NCBI GenBank assembly: GCA_015501595.1
Contig: JADNRX010000094.1
Location: 62,001-126,000, forward strand
Length of the DNA stretch: 64,000 nucleotides
Reading direction: 5' to 3'
DNA from: Hymenopellis radicata
Lineage: Eukaryota; Basidiomycota; Agaricomycetes; Agaricales; Physalacriaceae
Below are positions 22,001 through 33,496 of the stretch, one piece after another (position 1 is the first letter of the stretch; each line of letters begins with the position of its first letter). The notes under the pieces were generated by a model. That model did not search any database. It was not told the DNA's origin and saw only the letters and a program-made list of their open reading frames with translations. The position numbers and the translations under genes were made by a program.

Positions 22001-22052
22001 CTCGACGTTTGTTTCTGACTCGTTTTGCAGACCGCCACTGCCAAGTAACTAA
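16091..22052 (+). CDS. DYRK-family protein kinase (Pom1-like), about 1,830 aa
   Basis: A dual-specificity kinase; fungal relatives such as Pom1 act in cell polarity and growth control. Ten exons: 16091-16252, 16313-16744, 16792-19201, 19253-20357, 20409-20770, 20821-21048, 21101-21179, 21233-21466, 21517-21975, 22031-22052. About 1,350 residues of Ser/Pro/Thr-rich disordered sequence precede the kinase domain. The domain has [15 protein letters not shown], Lys in [25 protein letters not shown] and the DYRK autophosphorylation loop [15 protein letters not shown], then [16 protein letters not shown]. Two one-base breaks occur: an A7 run at 18394-18400 (six expected, giving [10 protein letters not shown]) and CC at 21531-21532 (three expected, giving NGAPR). 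With those, all exon phases agree. The disordered half is much longer than in yeast DYRKs. Confidence 0.92.
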
Positions 22053-22286
22053 TCGTCTCGCTCAATTTTTCTGATGTTTGTTCATGACCTGGAAGTTACT
22101 TATATATACTATCCGCTTACTTAGATCAAATTCGCATATGTGCTAAGCTGGCTTCCATACCCTTCTGCTTTTTATATCTAGCCTTTGTTATCATGTCTGC
22201 ATAATCGTCGCATTGTTCTTGCAATTCTATAATCTGGTTATCTGTTCGCTCTGTTCATGTACAACTCTTCGTTGCGAGTTAGGGCC

Positions 22287-25096
22287 CTAGGGACGAACAA
22301 GGTTATTCTTTCCGGCTTCCATCCACATATCAGCCAATTCATTCACAACCTCGGTCAGTGTCTCTGTCACTTCGGCTCTATTTTGACCGTTTCCTTCAAG
22401 GTAGAACTTGATCTGTCATCGAGTTCAGCGTCGTGAAACCACAGAGTGAAAAATGCAGCGTACCTTGGGTTCAGTCCCGCTCGTCCTATAATACGGTCAA
22501 ATACATTGATGGGCACAGACAATGAAAATTAGAAAGCATACCGAATGGTCAAGACTATCTTAACGCCTCGTTCTGGGCTTTCTGCCCGGAACTGTATCAT
22601 ATGACCAGAAGAAATAGGCAACGACGGCTTGAACGAAGGTGGATTCGAGCTATCATATCCTGTTGTGAGATCAACGACCTTGGTGATTCTCAAGTAGGCA
22701 AGACTTGTCGGATAGTCGTGAGTTGCCAAGGCGTCACCCTGAGGCCACGAGTGATTAAGTGAAGTATCAGGTTACTAAAGACCTAACGCACACTGTAGTT
22801 TCGTAGTCTCGCGAATATCCGAGCGATAACGGGTGCTTCATTGCAGATGAAGTAACTGTTCCTGGTCTACGATCGGGCATCGATGAATGTGGCGCAAAGC
22901 GACCAAATAAACCTCCTACCACAAAATATCCGTATCTGGAAGATGCCACGTCAATCAACCCAAGCAATATGACGAAGTACTATGAGGCGTACCTTTTGTA
23001 AAGGTCATCCAAGTGTGATTTGACAGTCTTCTTCTCGAGATGCAGTGACTCCACTAGTTGTGCAAATACAACACTGGCGTGTACACCGTCCTTGTCCCGG
23101 ATATCGGAGCCAAACATATAGCCGATAGCCTCTTCATAACCGAAAGGAACCTCATAGCCTTCCTCTACGAGGCTGAGCGCGGCATTTCCGATATACTTGA
23201 AGCCTGCACTTACTCGTCAGCATCGTGATGAGCTTCAATCACGAAATGTGCTACCTGTAAGACATTCAGTGAATTTGAAGCCCTCCGCATGGGCCATGGC
23301 TTCGACCATCTTTGAGCTGACGGTAGACGCAACCATGGCTAGCTTGTCCAGCGGTTTTCCTGACCGGCGGTATGTCTCGAAGACATGTGAGGCAAAGAGG
23401 ACGCCGAGTTGGTCTCCCGTGAACGCAAGCCATGAACCGTCCGGCCTTCGCGATTATTAGAATGCAGTGGTCCTCCATAGAAGAAAACATACTGTTTCTC
23501 AGCAGCAGCAAATCGGTCCGCGTCGGGGTCTTGGGCAAGTACATAAGTAACCTTATTGTCATCGGCAGTTTGCATGGCCATGTCCTGGAGAGAACATTCG
23601 TAATGTCTTCTGACTGAGGATGTGGTATGCCGGACAAACTTACAAGAGCGCCTATGAAGAAGGGGTGGGGTATAAGCCTTCTCAAAATCGCAACTACAAC
23701 AAACCTAACCTTTCTCCTCTGGATTGGGGAATGCCACCGTTGGGAAATCGGGATCGGGCTTCATTTGTTTCTGGACGTGGATTGGCGGTTGTAGATTGTA
23801 GAGCTCAAAGGTACGCGTAACGAAAGGCTCCCCGACCCCATGCATGCTTGTGTTCACAAAGCGGACACAGAATGGATGTCCACTTTCGAGAGTTGGTGGC
23901 GTTTCTGAGTACTATTGTGGATTGTACTCACTGTGGTTGCTTTGCAGCTGCGAGACTGGAGAAGTATGCTTCCTTCATCTCCGCTGTTCTGTCGAGACAT
24001 AACGCGGACGAGGTGACTTGGCTGAAATCCCATGTTTGCGGCTCCAAGTTGGCGCTGATGGAGTCCGCGATGCCTGTGTCGTGGGGAGATATAATCTGCA
24101 TAGCTTGAGTATCGTTTCAATATTTACCAAGAGCGTATACAGACTTGAACACCGTTCTCCCAATAAACCTGAACAGGACGTCAATGGGGAAAAAACGAAT
24201 TGGACGTCCTTACCTTGTAGCCGTTGTCTTGCTATTTGGATACGTTATTCTAACGGAGAGTTGTAGGGCTGACTCGGACGCACCTTGGGATTGTGACTGG
24301 CTTGAGACGTTATCAGAACTAGAACCTGGACATATAGAACACAGGCTACCTGTTATCATTACGCCACACGCTGCCTTGAGGTGTTTTACGCTGAAAGGTA
24401 CTCTAAACTGGTTATCGACCATGTTACTACTGCTATGACAGAGGATACGTACATGGGTGTATGGACTAGTCCGCGATGAAGGTAGACTTTCATGTTGTTG
24501 GCAAGGAACACGGCAGCCGTCAATTGGGCCCATCGGTCAGAGTTGTGACGATGGTCATGACCAATGACAACGCCACGAGTGGACGCGTCTTGGACTGTAG
24601 ACAAGACATACCGACAAAGACCCTTAGCGTTAATTGAGCGGGGGCAGTAAGAATAGACTTGGTGCAAGCAAACCTGAGAAGCCTGGATGATAATCAGATC
24701 TGTATACGGGAATCAGTTTAGTCTAGACGAGTCCCATGTTGGCACGGACCATTCATGCGGGACCATCCAGCCTCCATCCGGCCACGGAGACCTGGATGAC
24801 GCGATTAAGGATAGATAACAAGAATCAACGACGATGAGCACCTGCAGTTCCAAATTCAATGCGTGTCCTTTACTGATATAAGTGAGAGTCTACGAATAGC
24901 AGTATTCTGCGTAATACCTCATGCGTCGGTCGAGCTCTGTTGTATTGCCCGACGCCAAGAGCTCTTGGATGTCGGCGCGTGTGGCTTCATTCTGTACAGC
25001 ATTGAGCAACATATAATAAGCAGCAGTGCAATGCGCAGCGACCTTGTCCATGCGTAGCCATTCTTGCACGAGATTATCTAGTTCCAGCGATGTCAT
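22287..25096 (-). CDS. Phosphoglucomutase/phosphopentomutase-family enzyme, 592 aa, with many microexons
   Basis: Moves phosphate between C1 and C6 of hexoses, or C1 and C5 of pentoses. 21 exons rebuild an unbroken 592-aa protein. It starts MTSLELDNLVQEW, then TRIEFGTAGLRGRM, GHDHRHNS, the active-site phosphoserine loop TASHNPKQDNGYK, metal loop DPDADRF, sugar loop GYEEAIGYM and phosphate-binding TSGTEPK, and ends NLVRP. Eight exons are 26 nt or shorter: 24842-24867, 24674-24699, 24284-24300 (17), 24214-24231 (18), 24145-24168 (24), 23644-23651 (8), 22920-22935 (16) and 22464-22485 (22). All introns are 45-59 bp with GT-AG ends, and all phases agree, so no sequence error is needed. The sequence is closest to the PGM2/PGM3-type group acting on pentose or hexose phosphates; substrate preference is inferred. 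It is divergent from the Pil1 gene. Confidence 0.93.
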
Positions 25097-25216
25097 GGTG
25101 GTGCGAAGGCACGGTAATCTGCGGTGATCCGGAGAAGGAGTGAGGCTGTGCTGCGTCTCTTCATCCGCGACCACGATTTCCATCATTGCTCTTCGCGACA
25201 GCACACAACGAGCACG
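25097..25216. promoter_or_regulatory. 120-bp divergent promoter, phosphomutase / Pil1
   Basis: Only 120 bp separate the two start codons (25096 minus, 25217 plus). Both promoters must overlap or extend into the genes. No TATA box stands out. Confidence 0.55.
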
Positions 25217-28053
25217 ATGTTCAAAACAGCGGCGACAAAGCTCGCCCACAATTCGACGTTGCCCGCGTTGGGCGGTCACAGCGACTTGCGCCCACTGCAA
25301 GACCTCATTACTGCTGAGAAGGCTGTCTTGATATCGTACGCCGCGAGTGATTCACTCCAATTTCCACTCTAAATGACACGATAGCATACAAAAACTCAGC
25401 GTTGATTTCACCAAAGCAGCGGAAGCATTACGCACATGGGGTATAGGAGAGGGCGATGACCTCGGGGTATGTACATCTACTTGCCATTATGCTTGACCTG
25501 GTCTACAACTTTTTCAACAGGACACTTTAAGTGCATCCACTACCATCCTATCCAATTTCTCGCAGGCGCTTTCCCAATTCGCCACCCACGAACACGCCAT
25601 TCGCGATCATATGAAATCCATTCGCACTCGTGAAGAGGCCCTTGACGAGCTCAAACGACGTCGAAAAACTGTGGTTGGCAAGGCAGACGGTGCCGAGAGG
25701 AAACTCAGTAAGATGAGCCCAGAGCACAAGAACCTCGCCATGCAGACAGATACCCTGAACAGACTCCGAGACGAGATACGTGCCATGGACTCTGATATCA
25801 TGACACAGGAAGCTGCTCTGGGCGATTTCAAGAGGTACACAACGCGTTCTATGATGGGACTTAAATTTGGCGGACTCTTGGAATTCAGTGAAAAGGGTAC
25901 AGTGAGTTGTTTCCCATCTCCTGCCAAGGTGGCGCAGCCTGAACAATCCGTTTAGATCATAGGAGAATACGGAAAACTCATTGTTGGGGTACGTGTATGT
26001 GCAATATTATCTCACTCCCATCTTATCTTCTGCTTAGGAAATACCGGAGGATACGACACAGCCGGGGATGCCACGGAGAATGTATAATAATCACAACCGT
26101 GTGGAATCCCTGGTATCTGAGGCCTACAAGTGTGTCACAGAAGTAGGATTTTCGACTGTGCCGACCCAACCTTCGGAGAGACACTTCGAGCCTCCGTCTC
26201 TTCCGGATACCACCAGCTATCCTACACCCGTTGACCAGCCACGAGATTCAGGTGGTTTCTTGTCGGCACCTCACGGTATCGGAATGGGTCATTTCCTCGA
26301 TCCTTCAGACATTTCCGGCCAACAAAGCAGTTCCAGCTCTCCCGTAACTCCAATTTCACACCAATTCGCCTCCCCCGCCTCCGCCACCCCAACCCAACAA
26401 CAGTTCTCATCTCCCCCGACTCATACAATGCCACTCGAAAATAATCGTGCGGTCGATGATTTCGGTCTCATGAACAAATCTGAGGCATCGACTTTCAATG
26501 CCGGGCGGTTTGCTACGTTCCCAGTGAATACTCCACAGAGAGGATATACTCTTACCGATGGACCGCCGTCGCTTTCACCTCATCATCAACCAGAGCAGTC
26601 GGACTTTGCATCGTCAATTGCTGAGGCTCTGAACTCGCCGGGCTTGAATGGGCCGGGAAGAATCAGCATAGATGATCCAGTGCCTTCTTACGAATCCCAT
26701 TCACAACACGTCTACGCGCCTCCGCCGGGACCGCCGCCTGGTGCAGCATTACCAGTTCAGCGAGAAGATTCGTGGCGATTGTCTGCAACTCCGTCAGAAG
26801 ATATTGGACTCGCTTACATGGCCACTCCCGCTGATGAGGAAGCCCCCGGACATTCTCGCCAGGACTCCAAGGGAATGGTTCGTTTCGGTAGTGTCAGAGA
26901 TATTGACGTTGAAATGCAAAAGAGGCACAGTGAGGAAGATCAATATTATTCGCCTGATCGGGCGGAGCAATCACTTCGTCGAGTCGCCCCTCCATCCATG
27001 TCTGCTGAAGAGGAAGAAAAGGAACTCAATGCCGCTGCTGCGCGTGAAGTTAGTAGGGAGCTCGATGCATTATCATTCAGCCCGCCACCAGGACCTGTGC
27101 CACGGACTCAGAGTCAATCTCCCGAACGGAGTCGTTCGCCACCAATGCATACTCCCATTGGCGGCAGCAGTCCTCCAAGACAGCCTGTATCGCCTACTAA
27201 TTGGGCGCCTGCCTCTCCGATAAATCGCGAGCCGTCGCCACTTGTTCCCCCGTCCGTCCCTTTCCATAATACGGTTCCCAGTCATGAATTAGCGCCTACG
27301 GCTGCACAGTCGTACGCGCAAGCTCACCGCAGGGAGTCGGCATCTATCTCCAACTATGATGCACCCTCGAGTCCAGTCGGAGAAAACCGCATGGTCTCTA
27401 GTCCTCCCTCGGAAAGTCGAGCGCTTCCTCCACATCCCACCAGTCCTTTAGCTGAAAACCGACCGCTACCACCTCAGCTCAGCTTCAGTGATCGCTCCAA
27501 TTCGTCTATCAGAGCACCATCTTCTCCCTACCAAACTCCACCAGAGTTCCCTGCTCCTCGGCCAGCATTCACTGGAGGTTTAAGATCGGCTTCGTCGACG
27601 TCGTTAAACAGTTTGGGAGGAGGGTCAGCGGCACCTCCTGGAGCACGGATGATATCGGCTGCTGCGTTTAGACGGCCACCGCCCCGGATGACAAGTAATG
27701 GAAGTGGAGATTTCGGCGGTCCAGGGCCCGCCGATACTTCGCCGCTTGCATTCAAGAAACGACTTCCCAGTTCGCCGTACCCTCCCGGTGCTTCTGCGGG
27801 TGCACGCTTAGCGCCCTCTTCTTCGCTCACCAGCAGGGAGGCGGATGACTCGAAGCCGCTTCCGCTTCCTGGGTATGGGCGCGAGTCTATGGCGGCGAAG
27901 TCAGACGACGATGAATTTGACTACATTGGCGCGTATTCTCACAGCGATGGTGGCTCCCCCGCTCAAACCGACTTCGGGAATAAAGCTCCGAACACCACAT
28001 CAGGCTATGCTCAAGGCCGATTTGCGACCGACTTGGAGGACGATCTGCGGTGA
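25217..28053 (+). CDS. PIL1: Eisosome core protein, Pil1/Lsp1 BAR-domain type with a very long C-terminal tail
   Basis: Pil1 proteins form the BAR-domain scaffold under plasma-membrane furrows (eisosomes). Five exons: 25217-25335, 25385-25466, 25521-25901, 25956-25988, 26038-28053, 876 aa. The first 270 residues are a full Pil1 domain: MFKTAATKLAHNSTLPALGG, LRPLQDLITAEKAVL, SIQKLSVDFTKAAEALRTWG, KLSKMSPEHKNLAMQTD, MGLKFGGLLEFSEKGT and GEYGKLIVGEIPEDTTQPG. The tail of about 600 residues is Pro/Ser-rich and probably disordered, with short PPPG and DDDEFDYIGAYS segments. Yeast Pil1 is about 340 aa, so the tail is the odd part; the single long exon makes a fusion unlikely to be an annotation artefact. 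Frame is clean throughout. Confidence 0.94.
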
Positions 28054-28281
28054 ACGGTTGTTATTATGTTACTGTATGTATCATCATTGGGTAAGATTGT
28101 CTGCATACAAAGTATTTATCCAGAACCCCAAGGTTCCCCATGGTTATTTCTCATTGTAGCTCCTCGTTCCATGTGTCTCCAAGTACGCCAATTATTACTG
28201 AGTGAAATGTACAACATTTTAGCGCTTTACTGTACTATGTTCGATGGGAAATTGGCATGGCTCAAGTCTGATTCAAGCGTA

Positions 28282-29802
28282 TCATGAAAAAGCTTGGAGA
28301 ATGTCCTCTGGGACTCCAAACGACAGAAAGATAGTAGAGTCGGTGTTGGCGTTGAATACGCGTAGATAATACTTGGAGGTCCCCGTTGTGAAGAACCTTG
28401 AGTGCCCGGGCCCAGAACCGAAGTGTGCCGAATTCCAGTCCAATCTGTGCCGCACGATTTCAGCCTTAATGAATGAAGAAACTGCGGTAGACTGACGACA
28501 GATGTGAGTTTACTGATAAAACGCCCTGTTCTCCTCCCCAGAAGAATTGTGCATTCTTCTGCGCTGCTTTAATCATGTAATGGCTAGCCACAGACATGTA
28601 CTCTTCAATGAACTTGGGCTCCCGGGCAGCAATGAGAGATGCGCGAATCTTTTGCGCTACCGCCACAAAGCTATCCGACGCATCGATAGTCTCGGTAGGC
28701 ACCTGAAAAGTTGTTGGCGTCGTTCGTGTGCATGACATTATGGGGACCAACAATATAGATGAGGTTACCACATTCTGTGGGGCTGATGAAAGGCGCCGAT
28801 ACGTTTCTGTACTGAGGCGAATTATCAGATTACGAGCCATCTGCGTACCACTGAAAGGAAGACCTACGCTAGCTGCATTCGTGATCTTTGTTAGGCGTTC
28901 GCCGCCAGCACGTCCCAAAGCATCCAGAACCCAGGCAGTAAGACAGTCCTGGATAGACAATGGCATAGAGCTCCTTGAACGCGCGCGATCCCTGAGGGCC
29001 CCCGCCTGTTGCTTGGAGATGGTACAGTTGAGTGGTTTGATGAGTGTACTACTCGAGAATTCTTTGTATTTCTGGAAGAGCTCGAGAGGAGGGCATGCAT
29101 CGCGCAAGTGGGGCATCATGGGCCCGTAGTGCTCCATAGCAGCCAGATCCGGTGTAGGAAATACGTGATTAGAGAAGGAGACATTCGGCGCGTCGAGGAG
29201 GCATCCCGTGTCGATGTACCGATCGGACAAAGTTTGCATGAAGGTTAAGAGACTCGTAGCATCGCCTGTAAGTTCAGCAGTTAGTCATGGAAAAGGTACT
29301 CTAGAGAGAAAACTGCCCAAGGTATGATGCCAGCAAATGCCGATTGCGGTTTGGGAATCCGCAATGGTCAGCTTGATTTTTAATAATGCAGACGCCGAAT
29401 CAAGATGCGGCTGCGAGGGTAGCTCAGGAAGGAGAGGCCCCAAGGAGGGTTGAATGACGCTGTCGTCGGACAAATGAATGTTCGCTGTTTCGTCAACTTG
29501 GAAATCAAAGTCCCGAGAGACAAGCTCGATCCTGTGGTAGGTTAGACTTCTGGGCTAGAGACTGAGCGAGATAAACCACCCTCCACGGGTCTGCCTTGAG
29601 AGCACCACAGACTTGAGGGTGGGCGAGGGAAGTGAGGCGCAGAGCTGCGAGAAACTGTCTCCAGTCTATTTTGCACGGGATTAAATGCACATTCTTGATC
29701 TTGAAGGATGAGTGAGAGGTAAATCGCTTGAGAGTACTGAACACTTGCGTATGTCAACCAAAGGTTATGCGGGGCTACAGGAAGGGACTTCAGTGTTGAC
29801 AT
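28282..29802 (-). CDS. BAHD-like (HXXXD) acyltransferase
   Basis: This family moves acyl groups from CoA to alcohols or amines, often in secondary metabolism. The middle shows GICWHHTLGDA, the HHxxxD catalytic motif (near 29320). A long helical half follows (MQTLSDRYIDTG ... FWGGEQGVLS), then after a 47-bp intron AEIVRHRLDWNSAHFG and FFTTGTSKYYLRVF, ending at TGA 28282-28284. The DFGWG signature of plant BAHDs is not seen at the usual place; DWNSAHFG occupies it, as in fungal members. The intron after HHTLG needs a GC donor to give exactly HHTLGDA; a weak GT donor would insert one Ser. The first exons (start proposed at ATG 29802, MSTLKSLPVAPHNLW) are uncertain. A damaged partial copy lies at 32103-32815. 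Substrate unknown. Confidence 0.75.
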
Positions 29803-29985
29803 GATCCTAAGCACCAAGCAAGGTGTCACGGTCACTACGCAACTTTTCTCATCAAGTGAGCATTTTTGACCGTCTTATTCTTACCTTCTCATCCCATTCC
29901 GTTAGCCCTCAACGAGGCCGTCGTTGGCTCGTCTAGTTCGCATGCTGCCGCGCTCGGCGCAGCGATCAACAAGTTGTCACCTTCC
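29030..29985. repeat. Segmental duplication, copy A
   Basis: About 950 bp covering the 5' half of the acyltransferase gene and its upstream flank recurs in direct orientation at about 32103-33040, with scattered substitutions and small indels. Copy A holds the version with the open reading frame. Confidence 0.85.
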
Positions 29986-30039
29986 GCATCGCTTTCGGCG
30001 CCAGAGGTCGTGAAGGGGAAGGAAGAACGGTCTCGTTAG
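29850..30039 (+). pseudogene. Possible 3' exon remnant of an unknown plus-strand gene
   Basis: An intron-like stretch from GTGAGCATTTTT (29850) to CCGTTAG (29906) precedes an open segment reading ALNEAVVGSSSSHAAALG, then Ser/Lys-rich sequence to a stop at 30037-30039. The same intron and exon start recur in copy B (32905 onward), where the frame continues differently. No upstream exon could be linked in either copy. It may be the end of a gene carried along by the duplication. Confidence 0.3.
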
Positions 30040-30327
30040 GTGTCAATGGCATAAGACAGTCCTCAGACTTAAGATGACACCTCAAGGACTATAAAATATG
30101 TATCGAATTCCGACAGGAAAAGGAGTGTACTCGAATAAATAAGTAAATGGGATAATTGGATGTAAAACCGGAGAGAACTTTGGGTATTCAAGTTGTTTGG
30201 TTACCAGAACGGCGCCAGCGCATACGCCACCATGGTGGCCCACCACCCGCTCTTCTTCAACCGGCCATCTCGACCATCTCAAACCTTCCCAGCAGACAGC
30301 TTGTGGCCAGACGCCAGCGCGCCGGCT

Positions 30328-31576
30328 TCAGCGCGATCTTCCATCCTGCTCATGTTTCTCTTCTGCAACCTCTGGAGCCTGTGCCTCTAGATCGATGTTC
30401 GCTGTGACATGTCCGGTATTCGTAGACGTCGTTTGTATGCTGTGGTTCGGCGCACTGGCAAATTGCAGAGACTCCGTGCTGGAGAGCACATTGCTCCCCA
30501 TGTGTGGGAGGGATGGGCGCGTCCATGAGTCGTTGGGACGCGATTGACCGGCCATGACACGGGCGATGATGAGGGTGGGCGCGATACCCTGAGAGTGCAA
30601 GTCAGTATGGTGGATGCCAATTGGTGAGGACCTACAGTGATACTGTATGAGATCGCCATAGGGTAGCTATAGGCAGTCACGACTCTTGCAACACCATAGA
30701 ACTGATATGCGTAGACAATAAGGAGAGCTATGTAGATGATGGCATACATAGCAGCTGATTCAACGAGAATCTCAATGATGCCGCGGTAAGTCTTGAGGCT
30801 GGCACCAAGGCCGCTAACCCGCACAATGCGAAAGAGGATGAGGACGGTGCACAAGCTATTTGTCGCCACGGTCATTAAGTAATAGACCAGTATCCAATTC
30901 ATTTGACTGGGACTAGTGGAGGTGAAAGTGGCCACAGTGGAGGCGATAAGCATGCAGGCACTGACTAAACACAAAATATCAGAAGGACAAGTTTGTTGGG
31001 GGATAGGACTCACTCGTCTCAGTGATCACACAAACGCCGGGTATAGCAAGAACTTTCAAATTTCCGCCATACAGCACCCAGCAGCGCCAAAACTAATTGG
31101 AGCCATCAGCAGTTCAGGATTACTTCAGCAGTAGCGAATGTACACACCAAGATCAGGTCTGCAACGAAGACACTAAGGCATCGAAGTACGTCTGTAGTAA
31201 TCAACTTTGGCATGTCACCAGTAAGGTAAAGGTTGAACTCCGTCTCCAACGATGTTCCATGGGCAATGAAGAGCTGGTTGACACCTTTCCACTCCAAACC
31301 CAAAATGGCAGTATTGGCAAACCATAAGAAGGTGATGATGCTGGCGAGGGTAGTCCGTTTTCGCATGGGCTGCGTGCTCTCGACTAAAAAAGATGGTGAT
31401 CTGAGAAGAGGAAATTGTCCGAAAAGCCACCCACTGATATAATGTAAGGCAACAAAGAAGATGCAGGTGTGAATGCCCTGGCAGAAGGCTAGGAGAATTG
31501 TTGGATGTAAATCCGTGGACATGATAGACTGAACATCGGCTACGGTGTATCCGTAGTCCTCGAAAGTTGGCGACAT
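30328..31576 (-). CDS. Multi-pass membrane protein, about seven helices, basidiomycete type
   Basis: Starts MSPTFEDYGYTVADVQ. Hydrophobic segments follow: ILLAFCQGIHTCIFFVALHY, TLASIITFLWFANTAILGL, LRCLSVFVADLILFWRCWV, VLAIPGVCVI, ACMLIASTVATF, ILVYYLMTVATNSLCTVLIL, YAIIYIALLIVYAYQFYGVA and YPMAISYSITVGIAPTLIIA. The short Trp/Arg motif WRCWVLYGGN after the third helix group is typical of a large family of seven-helix proteins expanded in agaricomycetes, with no known function. Four exons are joined by 47-57 bp introns (for example 31093-31147). The cytoplasmic tail of about 75 residues is polar and ends DGRSR. It lies between the two copies of the acyltransferase duplication. Confidence 0.78.
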
Positions 31577-32102
31577 GATGGTTTTTGGTTTGCTGACTGG
31601 CGCGGCTGTCTGCCTGTTTATATACTCTACGACGAAGTCATGAAAGTAGACAATGACGAAGGGTTGGCTGATCCTGTGCTGATCTGAATGAAGCGATGAT
31701 AAATTGCAAGATTAATACAGTCGCAATCATCTTGCGGTGCAACAGATCAACCAAGTCTATGAACAACAAAGCTGACGCGAAAGATGGGATGGGCGTACCG
31801 GTACCTATGCAACTGGAACCAAATCTTGTTGGATACGATGTTCTCATCCTGATGTAACGGGAGAAGAAGGACAGCGAAAAGTGGAGAGGCAGGCATGATC
31901 AGGTAATTGCTTAGCATCAGCGACGACCATCTGAATCTGCGGGATGTTAAATGATATGATTTGAGAACTTGACAATCGCGACGAGGGTCTACCGCGCCTC
32001 GTGTTCTCTGATGCATGAGAATTCTCAGCCTACGCAACGACGAAAACGCACCTACGCGACTTGGACCGGGTGGCAAGACGACGCACATCCTGATCTAACG
32101 GG
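31577..32102. other. Intergenic stretch, no supported gene
   Basis: About 525 bp between the membrane-protein start and duplication copy B. A minus-strand ORF contains MPASPLFAVLLLPL, a hydrophobic start, but the frame runs into Arg-rich sequence and no splice chain extends it. I annotate nothing here. Confidence 0.5.
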
Positions 32103-32815
32103 GAGTGGTTTGATGAGTGTACGACTCGAGAATTCTTTGTATTTCTGGAAGAGCTCGAGAGGAGGGCAGGCATCGCGCAAGTGGGGCATCAATACGTGAT
32201 TAGAGAAGGAGACATTTGACGCGTCGAGGAGGCGTCCCGTGTCGATGTACCGATCGGACAAAGTTCGCATGAAGGTTAAGAGACTCGTAGCATCGCCTGT
32301 AAAAGTTCAGCGGTTAGGCATAGAAAGGTACTCTAAGGAGAAAACTGCCCCGGAAGGGCAGATGCCGATTGCGGTTTGGGAATCCGCAATGGTCAGCTTG
32401 ATTTATCATAATTCAGACCGAATCAAGATGGGGCTGCGAGGGTAGCGCAGGAAGCAGAGGTCCCAAGGAGGGTTGAATGACGCTGTCGTCGGACAAATGA
32501 ATGTTCGCTGTTTCGTCAACTTGGAAATCAAAGTCCCGAGAGACAAGCTCGATTTAGAGTTCTTGGCTATAGACTGAGCGAGATAAACCACCCTCCATAG
32601 GTCTGCCTTGAGAGCACCACAGACTTGAGGGTGGGAGAGGGAAGTGAGGCGCAGAGCTGCGAGAAACTGTCTCCAGTCTATTTTTCACGGATTAAACAGT
32701 GCACATTCTTGATCTTGAAGGATGAGTGAGAGGTAAATCGCAAGTTGAGAGCACTGAACACCTGTGTATGTCGACCAAACGTTATGCGGGGCTACAGGAA
32801 AGGACTTCAGCGTTG
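32103..32815 (-). pseudogene. Decayed partial copy of the BAHD-like acyltransferase
   Basis: Matches the 5' half of the gene at 29030-29802: the segment MRTLSDRYIDTGRLLDASNVSFSN (here split by a deletion after NHV) and the upstream exons are recognisable. It lacks the whole C-terminal half, the start codon is lost (CAT on the plus strand is now CAC), about 40 bp are deleted near 32190, and small indels shift the frame. The HHTLG region is also destroyed near 32345. Confidence 0.8.
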
Positions 32816-33040
32816 ACACTCGTTAACCTTCGTTGACGTCGACATGATGAGCAGTCACAGTCACACTACGCGACTTTTCGGATTTTGCTTTGCTCCATCA
32901 TCAGGTGAGCATTTTTGACCGTCTTATTCTTACCTCTTGATCCCATTCCGTTAGCCCTCAATGAGGCCGTCTTTGGCTCGTCTAGTTCGCATGCTGCCGC
33001 GCTCGGCGGTCAGCAGCGAGCAAAAAGTTGTCACCTCCCT
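32103..33040. repeat. Segmental duplication, copy B
   Basis: Direct repeat of about 29030-29985. It begins at GAGTGGTTTGATGAGTG and ends in the GCTGCCGCGCTCGGCG region. Copy B has more gaps and no complete reading frame. Confidence 0.85.
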
Positions 33041-33496
33041 GGCCTCGCGCCCACCACAGACCAAGCCGTTGTCATTAACCGACATCATGCTGGAGAAACA
33101 GGCACTCGCTGGGAACGACTGGCCAACAAATCTTCGCATCGAACCTATCATTCCCAAGACGGCATTCAAGAATATGACACCGAGAGTACGGTCAAAACTA
33201 CGAGAAATGTTGAGGGAGACATAGTAGCGTGCGTGTCTGCTGCCTCTCTTTTTCCCGTCGTTAAAAATCGTCTAGCTGCCTATTCCTACTCTGCATCCCA
33301 CTCCGTCGTTATGGTCTGACGCGTCACGCCGAGTCCCAGTTTTTGTACACCCCCAGCATAATCTTTCCGTAATATTTACTTGGATGTTTTACGCCTGTCA
33401 TGAAGGGACAAATTTGGGTTTATCGAAAGCGTCAAGGAGCGGCTGGATAACAAAACAGAAAACATGCAACAAACTAACAACAGCGGAACAATTATA
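33041..33496. other. Stretch between the duplication and the Rco1 gene
   Basis: About 450 bp. A plus-strand frame runs to a stop at 33224 through TPRVRSKLREMLRET, which could be the true end of the gene whose exon starts in copy B, but no domain is recognisable. The rest shows nothing. Confidence 0.4.

Noticed and set aside
22737..22793. Another one-base error in the phosphoglucomutase gene
   Set aside because: Using the donor GTGCGT two bases downstream gives the right phase, so no error is needed there.
28282..33040. Secondary-metabolite gene cluster
   Set aside because: Only one acyltransferase plus its broken copy and a membrane protein; no synthase, P450 or regulator next to them.
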